Assembly: GCA_010279815.1 (NCBI GenBank)
Contig: QEOQ01000439.1
Coordinates: 693,101 to 757,100 of the forward strand
Length of the DNA: 64,000 nucleotides
Direction of reading: 5' to 3'
From: Brachionus plicatilis
Taxonomy: Eukaryota; Rotifera; Eurotatoria; Ploima; Brachionidae
Position 1 is the first letter of the stretch. Each line of letters opens with the position of its first letter. The translations under genes were made by a program, and so were the position numbers. Of this stretch, positions 35,575 to 47,024 are shown one piece after another. The notes beneath the pieces are model-generated. The model was given only the letters and a program-made list of their open reading frames with translations. It had not been told where the DNA came from and searched no databases.

Positions 35575-36010
35575 CTATAAAAATTTTTTTTGAACTGGAA
35601 AAAAAAAGAAATTTTTTTTTGAAATGAAAATAAGAAAAATTTTTTTATGAAATGAAAATAAGAAAAATTTTTTTGAATTGGAAATAAAAAAGAAATTTTT
35701 TTTTGAAATGAAAATAAGAAAAATTTTTTTATGAAATGAAAATAAGAAAAATTTTTTTGAATTGGAAATAAAAAAATTTTTTGAACTGGAAAAAAAAAGG
35801 AATCTTTTTTGAATTGGAAATAAAAAATTTTTTTGAAATGAAAAAAAAAAAATTTTTTTTGAACTGAAAAAAAAAAAAATTTTTTTTGAAATGAAAATAA
35901 GAAAAAATTTTTTTGAATTGGAAATAAAAAATTTTTTTAAATTGGTAATAAAGATTTTTTTTGAAATGAAAATAAAGATTTTTTTTAAAATGAAAATAAG
36001 AAAAAAAAAA
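35575..36010. repeat. Minisatellite abutting the UTX exon 6 donor
   Basis: Imperfect tandem copies built from TTTTTTTGAAATGAAAATAA, GAATTGGAAATAAAAAA and GAACTGGAAAAAAAAA words. It ends only a few bases from the splice donor at 36016. Confidence 0.8.
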
Positions 36011-36016
36011 ATTTAC

Positions 36017-37298
36017 CATGGGAACAATTGCGATTAGTTTTGTTCATGGACAAATTAGAGCCATCGGTCAAGTAAGCATCCAGTTTGACATGATCATTGT
36101 TAAATGTCAAATTTTGTAAATTTTTAATCTCCAAATTTTTCGGCTCGCTCAAATAATCACACTTGAGCTTGTTCAACATGTTTGCCTGGTCGTTGCTGAG
36201 ACAACTTTTGTTCGACTCGAGTGAATTGAGAAGATTGAGCTGGTGTTGACCGAAGTGTTTGGCGGGCGAGTGCGGCGTGGCTGAAGTGCCCAGCCGAAAA
36301 GTGTTCACGGACGGCTCCGACTTTTTTTGCTCGCTTATCTTCTGCTTGAGATCATGGGGTATGTCAAGGTTGAAGGCGTCCGAGAGCGTGGGCAAAACGG
36401 TCTGGCTGGGCGAGCTCTGCACCCGCGAGTACTTGTCCTTTAGAACTTTGTCGCCCAGCAGATCAGAGTACTGGTCGAGCAGCTTGACGCGGCGCACAAG
36501 TTGAACAAACTCTTCTTTGTACAATTTGTCGCGGTGGCTGTCGGCCTGATAGAGCTCGTCGAGCTTCTGGCCGAGCAGGTCCAGATTGGTGAGCAGAGAG
36601 TGGTCGTGGAGGCCGACCTCGGCCAGCTTGAGTCCGATGGCGTGCTTGTAGCACTTCAGACACTCGTCTATTTGGTTGTTCTTTTCGTAGAGGACGCCCA
36701 AGTTGAGCCAGCTGGCCGAGTGGTCGGGCTCGGCCTTGAGCGCGCAGATGAACGCGTGCAGCGAGTCCATGTATTGTTTTTGCATGAAGTAGAGGATGCC
36801 GATGGAGCACCAAGTGTTCGAGTTTGACTTTGGGTTGTTTACGCTGTTGCGGAAGGAGATGAAGGCCTCGCGCGAGCTCAGCTTACAAGTGAAAGCGCGG
36901 CCAAGGTAGTACCATGTGAGGTTTTGGTGCGGGTCTAGCTGGGCGCTTTTGATCAGGTATTCGAGGCAGTGCTGCAGGCTCTTGCGGTTCAGTTCGAGTT
37001 TGGTGTTGGCGGCGATGCTCAGGAGAGAGAGTTGCTTTGGGCCGGTGACTGATTTGAACTCGGTGCGGAAGGGGCTCAGGTATTCGATGGGGGAGCTTGG
37101 TTGGCTCGGCTCTTTGGACAGTTGGTCAGAGTAGAAGTACAGCCAGCCGAGTTGGCGGTAGATTTTTGACTTTAGGCTGGTGTCTAGGTCCGAGCTCGAT
37201 TGGTTCGAGTTGTTCAGGCTGCTGGCGTTGGTGTTGGTGTTGGTGTCGGCGCTTTTAAATAAATCTTCGTATTGCTCTACTGCCTCGGTGTATTTGTG
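36017..37298 (-). CDS. KDM6A: UTX/KDM6, exon 6 (C-terminal TPRs and linker)
   Basis: 1282-nt exon following acceptor ATTTCCAG. It begins HKYTEAVEQYEDLF and carries the last TPR units: IYRQLGWLYFYSDQ, WYYLGRAFTCKLSSREAFIS, NTWCSIGILYFMQKQYMDSL, SASWLNLGVLYEKNNQIDEC. These match the TPR block through which UTX binds partners. Beyond the TPRs comes a low-complexity linker (SPSQTVLPTLSDAF, SLESNKSCLSNDQANML), ending NRNCSHG at donor GTAAAT. There is no ATG before FMQKQYM in the exon, so it cannot be a first exon. GC-rich in its 5' two thirds and AT-richer toward the linker. Confidence 0.93.
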
Positions 37299-37317
37299 CT
37301 GGAAATTAAAAAAATTA

Positions 37318-37674
37318 CTTTTTTTCTTTCAAATTTTTATTAAATTTATTTTTTTTATATTTTTTTCAATCATTAAAGTTTAAAAAAAAATTTTCCTTAT
37401 AAATTTATTTTTTTTTATATTTTTATCTATCTTTAAAGTTTAAAAAAAAATTTTTCTCTTAAATATTTATTAAATTAATTTTTTTAAATAATTTTTTTTA
37501 TCACTAAAGTTTAAATTTTTTTTTTTTTTTTTAAATTTATTAAATTTATATTTTTAAATATTTTTTTCTATCATTAAAGTTTTAAACAAATTTTTTTTTT
37601 TTTATAAATTTATTTTTTTTAATATTTTTTTCTATCATTAAAGTTTTAAACGAATTTTTTTTCCTAAATATTTA
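37318..37674. repeat. Tandem repeat, about five units of 60-65 bp
   Basis: Each unit carries CTATCATTAAAGTTTAAA (or a close variant) then a poly-T and TAAATTTATT stretch. It lies just upstream of the exon 6 acceptor, on the intron side. Confidence 0.75.
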
Positions 37675-37993
37675 CAGTGCCGATTTGATAAGTGGATTTC
37701 TTGGAATTTTACGTAAATTTCCTTTGTAACAAATTGTGGTAAATTTAGGTAAAAATTGGTAAAAAATATTAAAAAAAAGCAACTTTCGGTAAAATATGAA
37801 TAAATAAATAGAAACTGCTTTTTTCAAAATTAATTAGAAAATAATAAAAAATTCAAAAAATTGAGCTTTTTTTTTTGGCCTTTTCATTTTTACCAAATTT
37901 ACTTAAAATTACGTAAATTCTCTATTTGCTACAAAGAAAATTTACGTAAATTTACAATAAATTACCAGAAAACCACTTGTAAAACTGGCACTG
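37675..37993. mobile_element. 319-bp TIR element (CAGTGCC ends)
   Basis: Starts CAGTGCCGATTTGATAAGTGG and ends CCACTTGTAAAACTGGCACTG, inverted with a few mismatches; the interior has TTACGTAAATT words. No convincing target duplication. Confidence 0.7.
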
Positions 37994-38760
37994 AATTAAA
38001 TTTATTTCTTTAATCATTTTTTCAATAATTTAATTTTAAAAAAATTTATTAAATTATAAATATTTATTAAATTTATATTTTTTTAATATTTTTTATCTAA
38101 TATTTAATATCTATCATAAACACTCAAAATCCGGAGGGATTTTTTCGACCCTTTTTGGTACTTTTTTTGCGGCAAATTTAAATTTATGATCAAATATAAA
38201 TTTCAAATTAAAATTTTTTAATTTTGGTTTAAATAAAAGGCTTTTTTATTCATCTTTTAAATATTAAATGACTAAACTTTATTAAACATGATCTTTAATT
38301 AGATAGAAAATTATATGAATCGTTAACTAAAGTAAAAATAAAATCTTAATCAATATTTTGAAATTTTTCAATACAAAATTTAACTTTGTTTTGTCGTAAT
38401 ATATTTAATTAATATTAAAATATCATTTAAAGTCATAATTTTATTATCTTAATGTCGATTTTAAATTTGTCAAAAAATTTTCAAATAAAGATTTTAGAAG
38501 AATCAATTAAAGATCAAATAGAAAGAAAAAGATTTTTTTTTATTAAAATAATAAAAATCTTATGTTTAATTTAAAGAAAATTAAAAAAAAAATATTTTTA
38601 TCATTTTTTAAAAAAATTATAAGCAATAATTCTACAAATGCTTTTCGACTTAGAATTAGAAAAAATGTAATTTTTAACATTTTTCCGAATTATCGAAAAT
38701 CCGGATAAATTAATCCGGACCGGTTTTTTACGGCCCCAAGTCGTCCGGATAAAATAATAG

Positions 38761-38800
38761 CAGATTTGTTTAAAAGTCACAAGTCTCAAGTCAACTCCGG
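38761..38800. mobile_element. AAGTCC-family MITE end
   Basis: CAGATTTGTTTAAAAGTCAC followed by AAGTCTCAAGTCAACTCCGG; truncated. Confidence 0.5.
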
Positions 38801-39714
38801 AATTATTTTTTATTTTTTTTTCAAATCAAAATTATTTTTCAAAAAATAAAAAAAAAGTCCTATTTAAAAAATAATTTTCCCAGAGTTTTTGTCCAATTAG
38901 TGATGATTCAGACATTGGAAAGAAAATTTTATAAGTCAGACTTTTTTTTGCACTGGTGTTTTGACACGAGAATTTAACCCAAATTATGAAAGCGAAAAAA
39001 ATAAAAACAATTTTTAAAATTCAAAAAAATTTTGAAATTTTTTATTTTTACTTAAATTAACGAAAAATTACGTTGTTCTAGGAAAATTTTAGTAGATTTT
39101 TGATTTTTCACTTTCACGAATCTACGAGAATTTTCACATGTAAAAATGAAATTAAATTAATTGATTTTATATTAATTGATAGGAAAACTAAATTATTATT
39201 CGTAGAAATTTTTCGCTTACGAGAATTATCATAAAATTTAGTCAAACTCGCCGTTTAATAAAATTTATAAAATTAAATTTTTTTTTTTCTGGAATTTTAT
39301 AAAATCTCATGCGTAATAGTCTGGTCAAATTATTGATTCCTAAATTTATCTTAATTTAAGAGCTTTTTTATTTTAAACAAAACTTTTTTTACAAAGACTT
39401 TAAAAAGGACGCAAGTCGTTTGGAACATTCCTGATGGTCTTACCTAAGTCATTTTTATACTTTAATTTTAAAAAGAATTACTGAAAACTTTTAGGCTTAA
39501 TTATTTTCAATTATAAAAAATTTTGAATTTTGCATTCACATTTTTTTACTTTCGCACATGTCTTATTATTGATAATTATAGTTTCTTACACAGAAAATGA
39601 AGACGAGTTTGATACTTTTGATGAATGAATAATTGAAAAGACAAAAATAGGTAGACTTGCCAAGGACTATTAATTCTAAATAATGATTATTTTCAATTAT
39701 TCTAAATAATGATG

Positions 39715-40040
39715 TTTCGGAGTATCAAAGAGGCTTCGATTCTAGATTTATTACGAATCCCACTCCTCTATGTAGCTGCTACCTAATTATACAAAAATTT
39801 TCTGATTCTTAAGATCTTATCTATATTTTTTGTTTTTTTTTTTTTTCTCCCAACTCTGTTTTTTTTATTAACTAAACAGCTCTTTAATTATTATTTTTGT
39901 ATCTCATCCTTTCATTCATAAATGAAAAATAACTTACTTTAAATTTAAAATTTTTTAAACAGTTTTAATTATTTTATTTTATTTATTTTTTTTTTATCTG
40001 AAGGAGCGTATGCTCGAACAGAAAACAAATAAATAATAAT
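39715..40040 (+). pseudogene. LINE 3' fragment with hairpin tail
   Basis: Reads EYQRGFDSRFITNPTPLCSC, then YLII, homologous to the LINE C-terminus at 34040-34127. 3' hairpin GAGCGTATGCTC (40004-40015), then AAACAAATAAATAA. Confidence 0.75.
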
Positions 40041-40099
40041 AATTTGATTTCTCGAGATGTGACGTGGTTCCACAAAAAAATTATTTTTTGATTTGTTCC

Positions 40100-40172
40100 A
40101 AAATTGTTTAAAAGTAATTTGTCAGGTCCTTTTAATTTATTTCTAATCCGGACTTGGACTTGACTTAAACCT
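40100..40172. mobile_element. AAGTCC-family MITE remnant
   Basis: ATTGTTTAAAAGTAA and, on the right, CCGGACTTGGACTTGACTT. Confidence 0.5.
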
Positions 40173-40591
40173 CTTTGTGTATTTTGGTAGACAAAAACTT
40201 TTTTTGATAAGCTATGATTGAAATTTATCACAATTTTTATCAAAAGTTACTAAAAATTTTGTTTTTTGAACCCTTTTTTTCCTCTTTTTTTATTACTTTT
40301 TTTGCATGAAAACATAATAAAAAAATTAATTAATTTTAAAATTTTTTTGATTCCAGATTTAATTGAAAAAAAATTGTTAAAAAATTGAAATATTTATTAA
40401 ACAAAAACCAAAGAAAAGAAATAACAAAAAGGGTCGAAAAAAATCCTCCGGTCACTGAGTTTTAAGGAAAAATACCAACAAAAAATGTGTTGAATACTTA
40501 AAATAGTATTTTATTCATAACTAATTAAAAAATCTTTTTAATTCATTAGATATTGGGCTAATACTTTAAGCTATTTTGGAAAGAAAAAAAA

Positions 40592-40756
40592 AAGCTGCCT
40601 AAAAGCGTTAAAGCTGAAAGTATAATTTTTGTTAAGAAAGCTATCCAAAAGCTCTTAATTGACTTGGAAATTGCTGAGAGAGAAAAAAATGTGTTTGATA
40701 GCAAGAAAAATCATTTACCACGTTCAGTTTATAGAGAAATAATTTCTATTGAATAA
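40592..40756 (+). other. Coding-like frame, 54 codons, unassigned
   Basis: KLPKSVKAESIIFVKKAIQK, then LLIDLEIAEREKN... to TAA; charged helical composition. No start or splice partners found. Antisense to UTX in intron 5; probably a transposon scrap. Confidence 0.25.
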
Positions 40757-42364
40757 TGTTTACCAAAAGAAATTATTATAAAATTTGATGTATACAATTT
40801 TGACTTTAAAATCAATCATTTATCTTAAATGAAAATGACGGTTTGAAAAGCTTCAAAAATGAGCGAACATATTTAAAGTAAAAAAAATAATTATTTTTTA
40901 CATTTTTATATCTTCTTTCTGCTAAAATTTCTGCTAAAACCTAAAAATTTTGAATAACTACTAATAGAATAGATAAATTACTAATGGAAAATTTTTAGGT
41001 ATTTGTAGAATATTTGCTTCACTTAAATCCTAAGTTAACATGAACTCTGCTATTTTCTTTAGATTAGAATATTTTTTTAATAAAGAGAATTTCAGAATTT
41101 TTGCAGTCATCTGTTTTTGAGTGACTTAATTTTTTAAAAGTCCAATTTTGAGAAGTCATATTCCCTAAACCCTAAATCCTATATAAATAATTATATAGAA
41201 ATAATAAGAAACATTACAAAACCAGCTCGAAAAATATGCTACTAAAAAATAAATAAGATATTGACACTCTAAGGCTAATTTTTTTGAATCTAGTTGAGGG
41301 CTTAAAGGGTCCAGAAAAACTCTATAATAAAATGTGCTATTTAGATAAAATAAATATTTTATATCATTTTCTTTAACTAGAATAATAATTTATTTTAAAG
41401 TAAGAAGCAAGTAAAAAAATCGAAATATTTCCAAACAAAATTTGAATAATTATAATATGATTATGATTTTAGATTTTTGAGAAAAAATTTTAATTTATTG
41501 AAAAATGCAAAAGAAGTACCAAAAGGAGCTAACAAAACTATTCAAGATTTTGAAGTATAAAGTATTTGAAAACATAACACAAATTCTTTAGAATAGTTCA
41601 AACAATCAAAAATTTTATAATCTTTTTTAAAGTAGTTAAAATTTCAGAAAATTACTTCAAGATTTAAAATTTTTGAACTGATTTCTATTTTAACCAAGGT
41701 TTTTTCTAAAATGAAAAATTTGAAATGAAAAATTTGAAATGAAAAATTTTTCCCCACAAAAAAAATATTTCTAATCAAAAATATATCCCGTTTTTGTTTT
41801 AGTAAAAAACGGGATTTAGAATTAAAAAATTTGCTTACAGAATTTAACAAATATTCTGTAGGCATTTTTTAATAATATTTTAAACATAATGAAATTTTAA
41901 TAAAAAATTATTTGAATATGAAATACGATAAAATTTTTATTATGAAAAAAATGGAAAATTATTTTTACGAAATACATGTATTTTCAAAAAGTGAAATTTT
42001 AAATTTTAATTTTTTTTTATCTTTAATTAAAAAAATTAAAATCAAACAATCACTTTTAGACTTTTATAATAACAATAACTCTAGATAAAAATGTCCGAAA
42101 AAATTTTATATATTCCAATTGAAATTCAATTTTAAATCAAAAATTAATTTTTTTGTTTTGAAGTTTAAACGGTGCTAAAAAGAATATTTTTGATGATAAT
42201 TGTTTAGATGTTATCACTAATTTATTTAGTGATAACTTCAAATATTTTGTATTCGAAAAATTTTTGATACATAATTTAAAGCATTATTTTTTATCATTTA
42301 ATTAATAAAGCGATTCAAATATTTATTAATTTTTCAAAATTTAAAAAACAAAAATTTTACTTAC

Positions 42365-42645
42365 ATTTGACTCATATAAATGGGCAATGCAAAATTTAAC
42401 TTTAAAAAAAATTAAAAAATAAGGTATTTTTTAAATAAAATTTTTTTTAGTTGGAATACATACTTTCGTTTTTTGATAAGGAGGCTAAACTGGAAAGGGT
42501 ATCGATGAGGGCAAGATTAAAATGTTTGAGACTTTGCTGAAAATTGTTCAATTCTTTGTAAATTAGACCCAGTCGTAGGTGAATTTCGTTTACTCTTTGA
42601 AAATATGAGTCTTTGTACAAAGCGTTCAAAAATGATTTTTCACTG
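42365..42645 (-). CDS. KDM6A: UTX/KDM6, exons 4 and 5 (TPR, including a 35-nt microexon)
   Basis: Exon 4 (42645-42464) completes a TAC codon begun in exon 3 and encodes SEKSFLNALYKDSYFQRVNE, then IHLRLGLIYKEL, SLKHFNLALID, the TPR pair typical of UTX. Exon 5 (42399-42365) is only 35 nt, encoding IKFCIAHLYESN between acceptor TTTAAAG and donor GTAAGT; it corresponds to the conserved EIQFHIAHLYE segment of UTX. Phases agree on both sides (phase 1 in, phase 0 out), and the intervening intron is 64 bp. A 9.6-kb intron lies upstream and a 5.1-kb intron downstream. Microexon identity rests on homology plus exact phase. Confidence 0.9.
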
Positions 42646-43059
42646 CTTTAAAAATTAAAAAAATTAACACTTAAAATTATTTATGATAATTTATGATTTA
42701 AGGACATAGTGAAGAGCAATTGTTAAGGTCAGCTCGGACATGATTAAAATTTTCCTGTAAAAAAGATTAACTCTAGTATCACAAATTTTTTTTTTTAATT
42801 TATGAATATTGCTTTCTAATCCCTTTTATTAGGGTCATACAAACATCGACTATAAACATCTTATTAATTTTTTTTTTCTTCAAATAATTATTTTTTTACT
42901 TCAAATAATTATTTTGCTAAGAAATTAAGCAAACTTTTTCTAATATTTTTTTTATAACTTTTCAAAAAGCATAATTTAACAAAAAACCAAAATTCTTGTG
43001 CAGTTGATTGCTTTTAATTTAACAATGTTTTCAATCATGATGATGCAATAAAAAAAATT

Positions 43060-43095
43060 TATTTTTTTCGAGCTATAGCTCTTTCAGATTGTAAA
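43060..43095 (-). repeat. LINE 3' tail, minus strand
   Basis: Minus strand CTGAAAGAGCTATAGCTCGA with the palindrome at 43070-43081, then an A-rich AAATAAA tail. Confidence 0.6.
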
Positions 43096-43734
43096 AAAAA
43101 ATAAAAAGTTTGAATATTTAAATTTTCATAAAAGGAAATAATTTGGAAATTTATTTTTATTTACATCACTGAGATTAATTTGGCGCTTAAAACAAAAAAT
43201 TAAAATTTTTAATCAATTAGTTTATTTATTACGCCAATTTAAGCAAACAGATAAAAGATTAAATCAGCTAAAAAAAAAAATTAAATTAAATTAAAAAGTT
43301 AATTTTTGAACTGAAATATCGAAGATTATGAAATTTGCTTCTGTAAATTCTATTAGCCGATAATGCGAACTTGAATAGTTGAACTTGGATGCTTTTTAAT
43401 AATTATTTACGAATTTAAAACATTTTAGATAATAATTTAGAATTTGAACAAATTTTAAATTATTATCTAATCTAAAATAAAAAATATTTTCCGAATGCTT
43501 TGATTGTCTGGATTTGAACCAGTATATAATTGTCATATACAGGGTTTTTGCAGTAGTTCTTTCTACATAACAATTTTTTTTAATGAGACTAAGTAAATAG
43601 ATTGTTTTTATTTGAGATTATATTTTATGGTTTTGTATTTAACAGAGGCTATAAGAGAGAAGACTTTATATTTTTATTTTGGACCAAATGTAATTTTTGA
43701 GTCTAACTTGATGCCTAAGTGAAATACTTGCATT

Positions 43735-44725
43735 TGGTCCTTTGGTGGATCAATTGAAAGAGCGTTTTGATTCAAGACTTAATATAATAAAATATCTCTC
43801 AAATTTGAAATTGGATCTAAAACCAAAATCATGGTAATCTTACAAATCCTTAATAGGATCAATCTTGGATTATTCTTTTCCTTGTTTTAATTCATTCTCA
43901 GAAACTAACATTAAAAAAATACAAGTAATTCAAAATTTAGCAGTTCGATCTATTTTGAAGCTGAAATATGATGCACCCTCAAATATTATGCACCAAGAGG
44001 CCTTCAATAAACTAAAACTACTAACAGTCTCAAATCGACTTTTTGAGTTTAGTGAGAGATATGCCATGGTAGAATTGAGTCATTTTGTTCCACTAGTCGT
44101 CGGACTGGTAGAAGAATATAGAGAAGGTTTCGAATCAAGATATTTCGAAAATCCAATTTCATTGTGTAATTAATACCTATTAATTTCTACTTTTTTTCCT
44201 GATTTATCAAATATTTAAACATGTCTAACCTCTAGTTATTTAAACTTATCGTTTTTAATTTTCTTTTGACTTTTTCGAGGTAAAGACAATGAGAATATTA
44301 AAAAGTAAAAATACTTTCTGTACTTTTTGTTCTTTTACATATTCAAAATAAAGATTTTAATTAATTAATAGTTTAAATATTAAAATTAATTTTAAATAAT
44401 ATTTCTCTAATCTATAAAATACCCAAATCCCTAAACTAGGAATCCGCCCCGGACCCAGTTTAATTTTTTATATAATTATTAAGATACTGATAAAGTACAA
44501 AAAGATACAGGGCCAAATAAATTTAATTTTAGAAAAAGTCCAAAAAGCACAAAAAGGAAAGCATTTTTTTGATAGTTAAATCTCATTGTATATCCATGCT
44601 TTTTTCCTTTTTTTATTATCATTCTTATTTATTTTCTATTTAATTTTATTCTATTTAACTTTATCTTATTTTTTTTTTCATAAATTCTGAAGGAGCATTA
44701 GATCGATACAGATAAACAAATAAAT
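43735..44725 (+). pseudogene. LINE 3' copy with a secondary insertion
   Basis: From about 43735 the sequence follows the LINE C-terminal region; 43865-44173 is an open segment (DYSFPCFNSFSE, VIQNLAVRSILKLKYDAPSN, EAFNKLKLLTVSNRLFEF). The hairpin is GAGCATTAGATC (44693-44704) with an AAACAAATAAATT tail. The 3' UTR is interrupted at about 44277-44600 by unrelated sequence. Confidence 0.8.
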
Positions 44726-44811
44726 TAAAAAATAAATAAAATTTTTATTTAAATAAAATTATTTATCAAGAAAACAAAGATCTTTGCCTCTTAGGATCAA
44801 TCGCTCATATA

Positions 44812-45659
44812 AGGTGGGTGTCATTCAATACGTATCGATATTACTTTTTCCCAGATATATATATATCGTTTTGTAAAAAAAAAAAATCTAACATCAACGG
44901 TATATAACATTATATAGGTTTCTTGTATATTAAAGGAGATATAAGGCTTTAAAGAATTTTTTGGCTTGGTGAGTATATTCGATAAATTTGAATATCTCAA
45001 GCTTGGTAAATGCGATTTACAAACTTTTTTTTTTAATTTTTACAGAAAAATGGTAATTTTACTAGATGCTGGATTTGGTTTCGACAAGTTCTATTTTTTG
45101 TGTCCACAATCGTCCTTGACCCTTATTTTTTTGACCAATATCCGGAAGTGTCTTATAACTCAGCCATGGTAGGTGCTATAATCTTAAAACTAAAAAATTT
45201 GAATTCCTTAGTAATTTTTACCTAATTTTAGGTAGTGGAGAGTTTTTTTGTTTAATTTCTCTTTTATTTCTCTTATAAAAAGTGTTCAAAATGAGGCATT
45301 TTTAAAAAAAATTGAAAAAAATAAAGTTAATTGAAGTTTTTAATCAAAATATGAATCAAAATCTTTAATGATTTATTTTAGGGGGAGAATCGACCATGCT
45401 GATCACGAATATGAACTTTGTTTTGGTCAAAAATCGGTGGGGTGTGCGTGTGGTACTCGATTTTTTGGTTTTTAAGAGAAATATACATTTTAGGGAAATT
45501 TTAAGTTTAGAATTGGATAGATTAGCTAATGAGGTGTCTGAAAAGGTGCCATTTTGCTAATGGAACGGCTAATTATTCATTGAGCCGCCTAATTCATACG
45601 AAAGAACATCTATATATCTATCTAAAGTAATATCGATACATATTGAATGACGTGTACCT
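44812..45659. mobile_element. 848-bp TIR element with TA duplication
   Basis: Left AGGTGGGTGTCATTCAATAC and right end inverse AGGTACACGTCATTCAATAT continue as matching CGTATCGATATTACTTT-like sequence for over 35 bp. TA on both sides (44810-44811, 45660-45661). Two short non-homologous frames inside; no transposase recognised, so probably a non-autonomous Tc1/mariner-type element. Confidence 0.75.
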
Positions 45660-46441
45660 TACTTTATTGTTTTATTTCAAAAATTTGCTTTTAGGCTTAA
45701 AGAACAATGGTACCCAAAATGTAGAAAATTAATTGTGCTCAACTTGTAACATTCCAGAAGAAGATATTTTTTTGTTCTAGATGCAATTCAAAATAATGAT
45801 AAATTTTTTTAATTTTATCAAGTTAAAATATTTTTTTATTTTAAAAGGTGTTGTTGATTGTGATATTTTAAAAGATCTAATAAATTAGATTGATTTTTAT
45901 TAAAATTAGCGAAAAGTTAGTGATAAGAAAAATTATGGGCTTTTATATATTCTTTTTATAACAAAAAACAAAAAATATTGATAACAAATAATGCTGATAA
46001 CAAAGTTGTTATATAAAAAGAATTCTCTTTAAATTTTTTTAATAAATGCTTAATATGAACAATAATTCATTTTTATTAATAAGGGTATTTGAGTAAATTC
46101 AAAAATATTATTATATTAGTGAAAAACATAATTTAATTTCTTAATTTAAAGACAGGAATTTTTTTAGGATATCCTCTTATATTAAGATGCCTCTTTATAT
46201 TGGACAAATGTTCAAAAGTGAAAAAATTTTCAATTTTTAAACAAGAGGGCTTTAAACTATTTATTTAAACCATTCTAAAGTTAGATTCAGTTAAAATTTT
46301 GTCTCATTTTAACTTTTTAAGCAATTTTTTAAAATTTTTTTTCTAAATATTATAAAAAAAATATGTTTTATCTATGATTTTTTCACTCATTATACAAGCT
46401 AAAATTTTTAATATTGATTATTTCAAAAGTTATAAACAAAA

Positions 46442-46661
46442 NNNNNNNNNNNNNNNNNNNNNNNNNNNNNNNNNNNNNNNNNNNNNNNNNNNNNNNNNNN
46501 NNNNNNNNNNNNNNNNNNNNNNNNNNNNNNNNNNNNNNNNNNNNNNNNNNNNNNNNNNNNNNNNNNNNNNNNNNNNNNNNNNNNNNNNNNNNNNNNNNNN
46601 NNNNNNNNNNNNNNNNNNNNNNNNNNNNNNNNNNNNNNNNNNNNNNNNNNNNNNNNNNNNN
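46442..46661. other. Assembly gap, 220 N
   Basis: Run of N. Frames drawn across it are meaningless. Confidence 0.99.
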
Positions 46662-46734
46662 CTTGTGCGAAAACAAAGTAACAAAAGATTTTATACATTT
46701 AATTTTATAATTTTTTTTACAATTTAAATTACAT

Positions 46735-46771
46735 CGCCAGAATTGGCGTTAATTGAATAAATAAATAAATA
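46735..46771 (+). repeat. Third type of retroelement tail
   Basis: CGCCAGAATTGGCG hairpin then TTAATTGAATAAATAAATAA. The body is hidden by the gap. Confidence 0.5.
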
Positions 46772-47024
46772 TTATGGTATGAATTTTGATGAAAAATGTG
46801 AGTTATGTTATCTGGTTTCTAATTAGGATCTCAATAATTCTTTGCTCATTACAATTTTGTTCATATAAAGGCAAAGGATAAATAAAATTTTTTTAAAAAG
46901 TTAAATAAGAAATTATTTTTTTTAAATTTAATTAAATATTGAAAAAATTAGCATCCAACTTGATTTTTAAAATAAATTCACATTTTTAAATCAACTAAGT
47001 AATTGAGTAATTTTAGTTAATGAA

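Larger units (their letters stand above)
32694..36016. other. 3.3-kb intron 6 of UTX/KDM6
   Basis: Donor GTAAAT at 36016 and acceptor AACAACAG at 32694 join G|GT in phase. Contains an N gap (32761-32946), an antisense LINE, a Tc1 relic, a basic-tail ORF and a minisatellite. Confidence 0.85.
38121..40457. mobile_element. Possible 2.3-kb TIR element
   Basis: CCGGAGGGATTTTTTCGACC (38131-38150) recurs inverted near 40432-40451 as GGTCGAAAAAAATCCTCCGG. Between them lie a LINE 3' end and AAGTCC-MITE scraps but no transposase. No target duplication found, so the pair could be two solo ends. Confidence 0.45.
37299..42364. other. 5.1-kb intron 5 of UTX/KDM6
   Basis: Donor GTAAGT at 42364, acceptor at 37299. 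Contains a minisatellite, a TIR element, LINE and MITE pieces. 41000-42360 shows nothing recognisable. Confidence 0.85.

Noticed and set aside
43505..43560. tRNA T-arm-like GGTTCAAATCC on the minus strand
   Set aside because: No acceptor stem, D-arm or anticodon arm can be built around it.
46374..46727. Frames across the N run
   Set aside because: Consist almost entirely of unknown bases.
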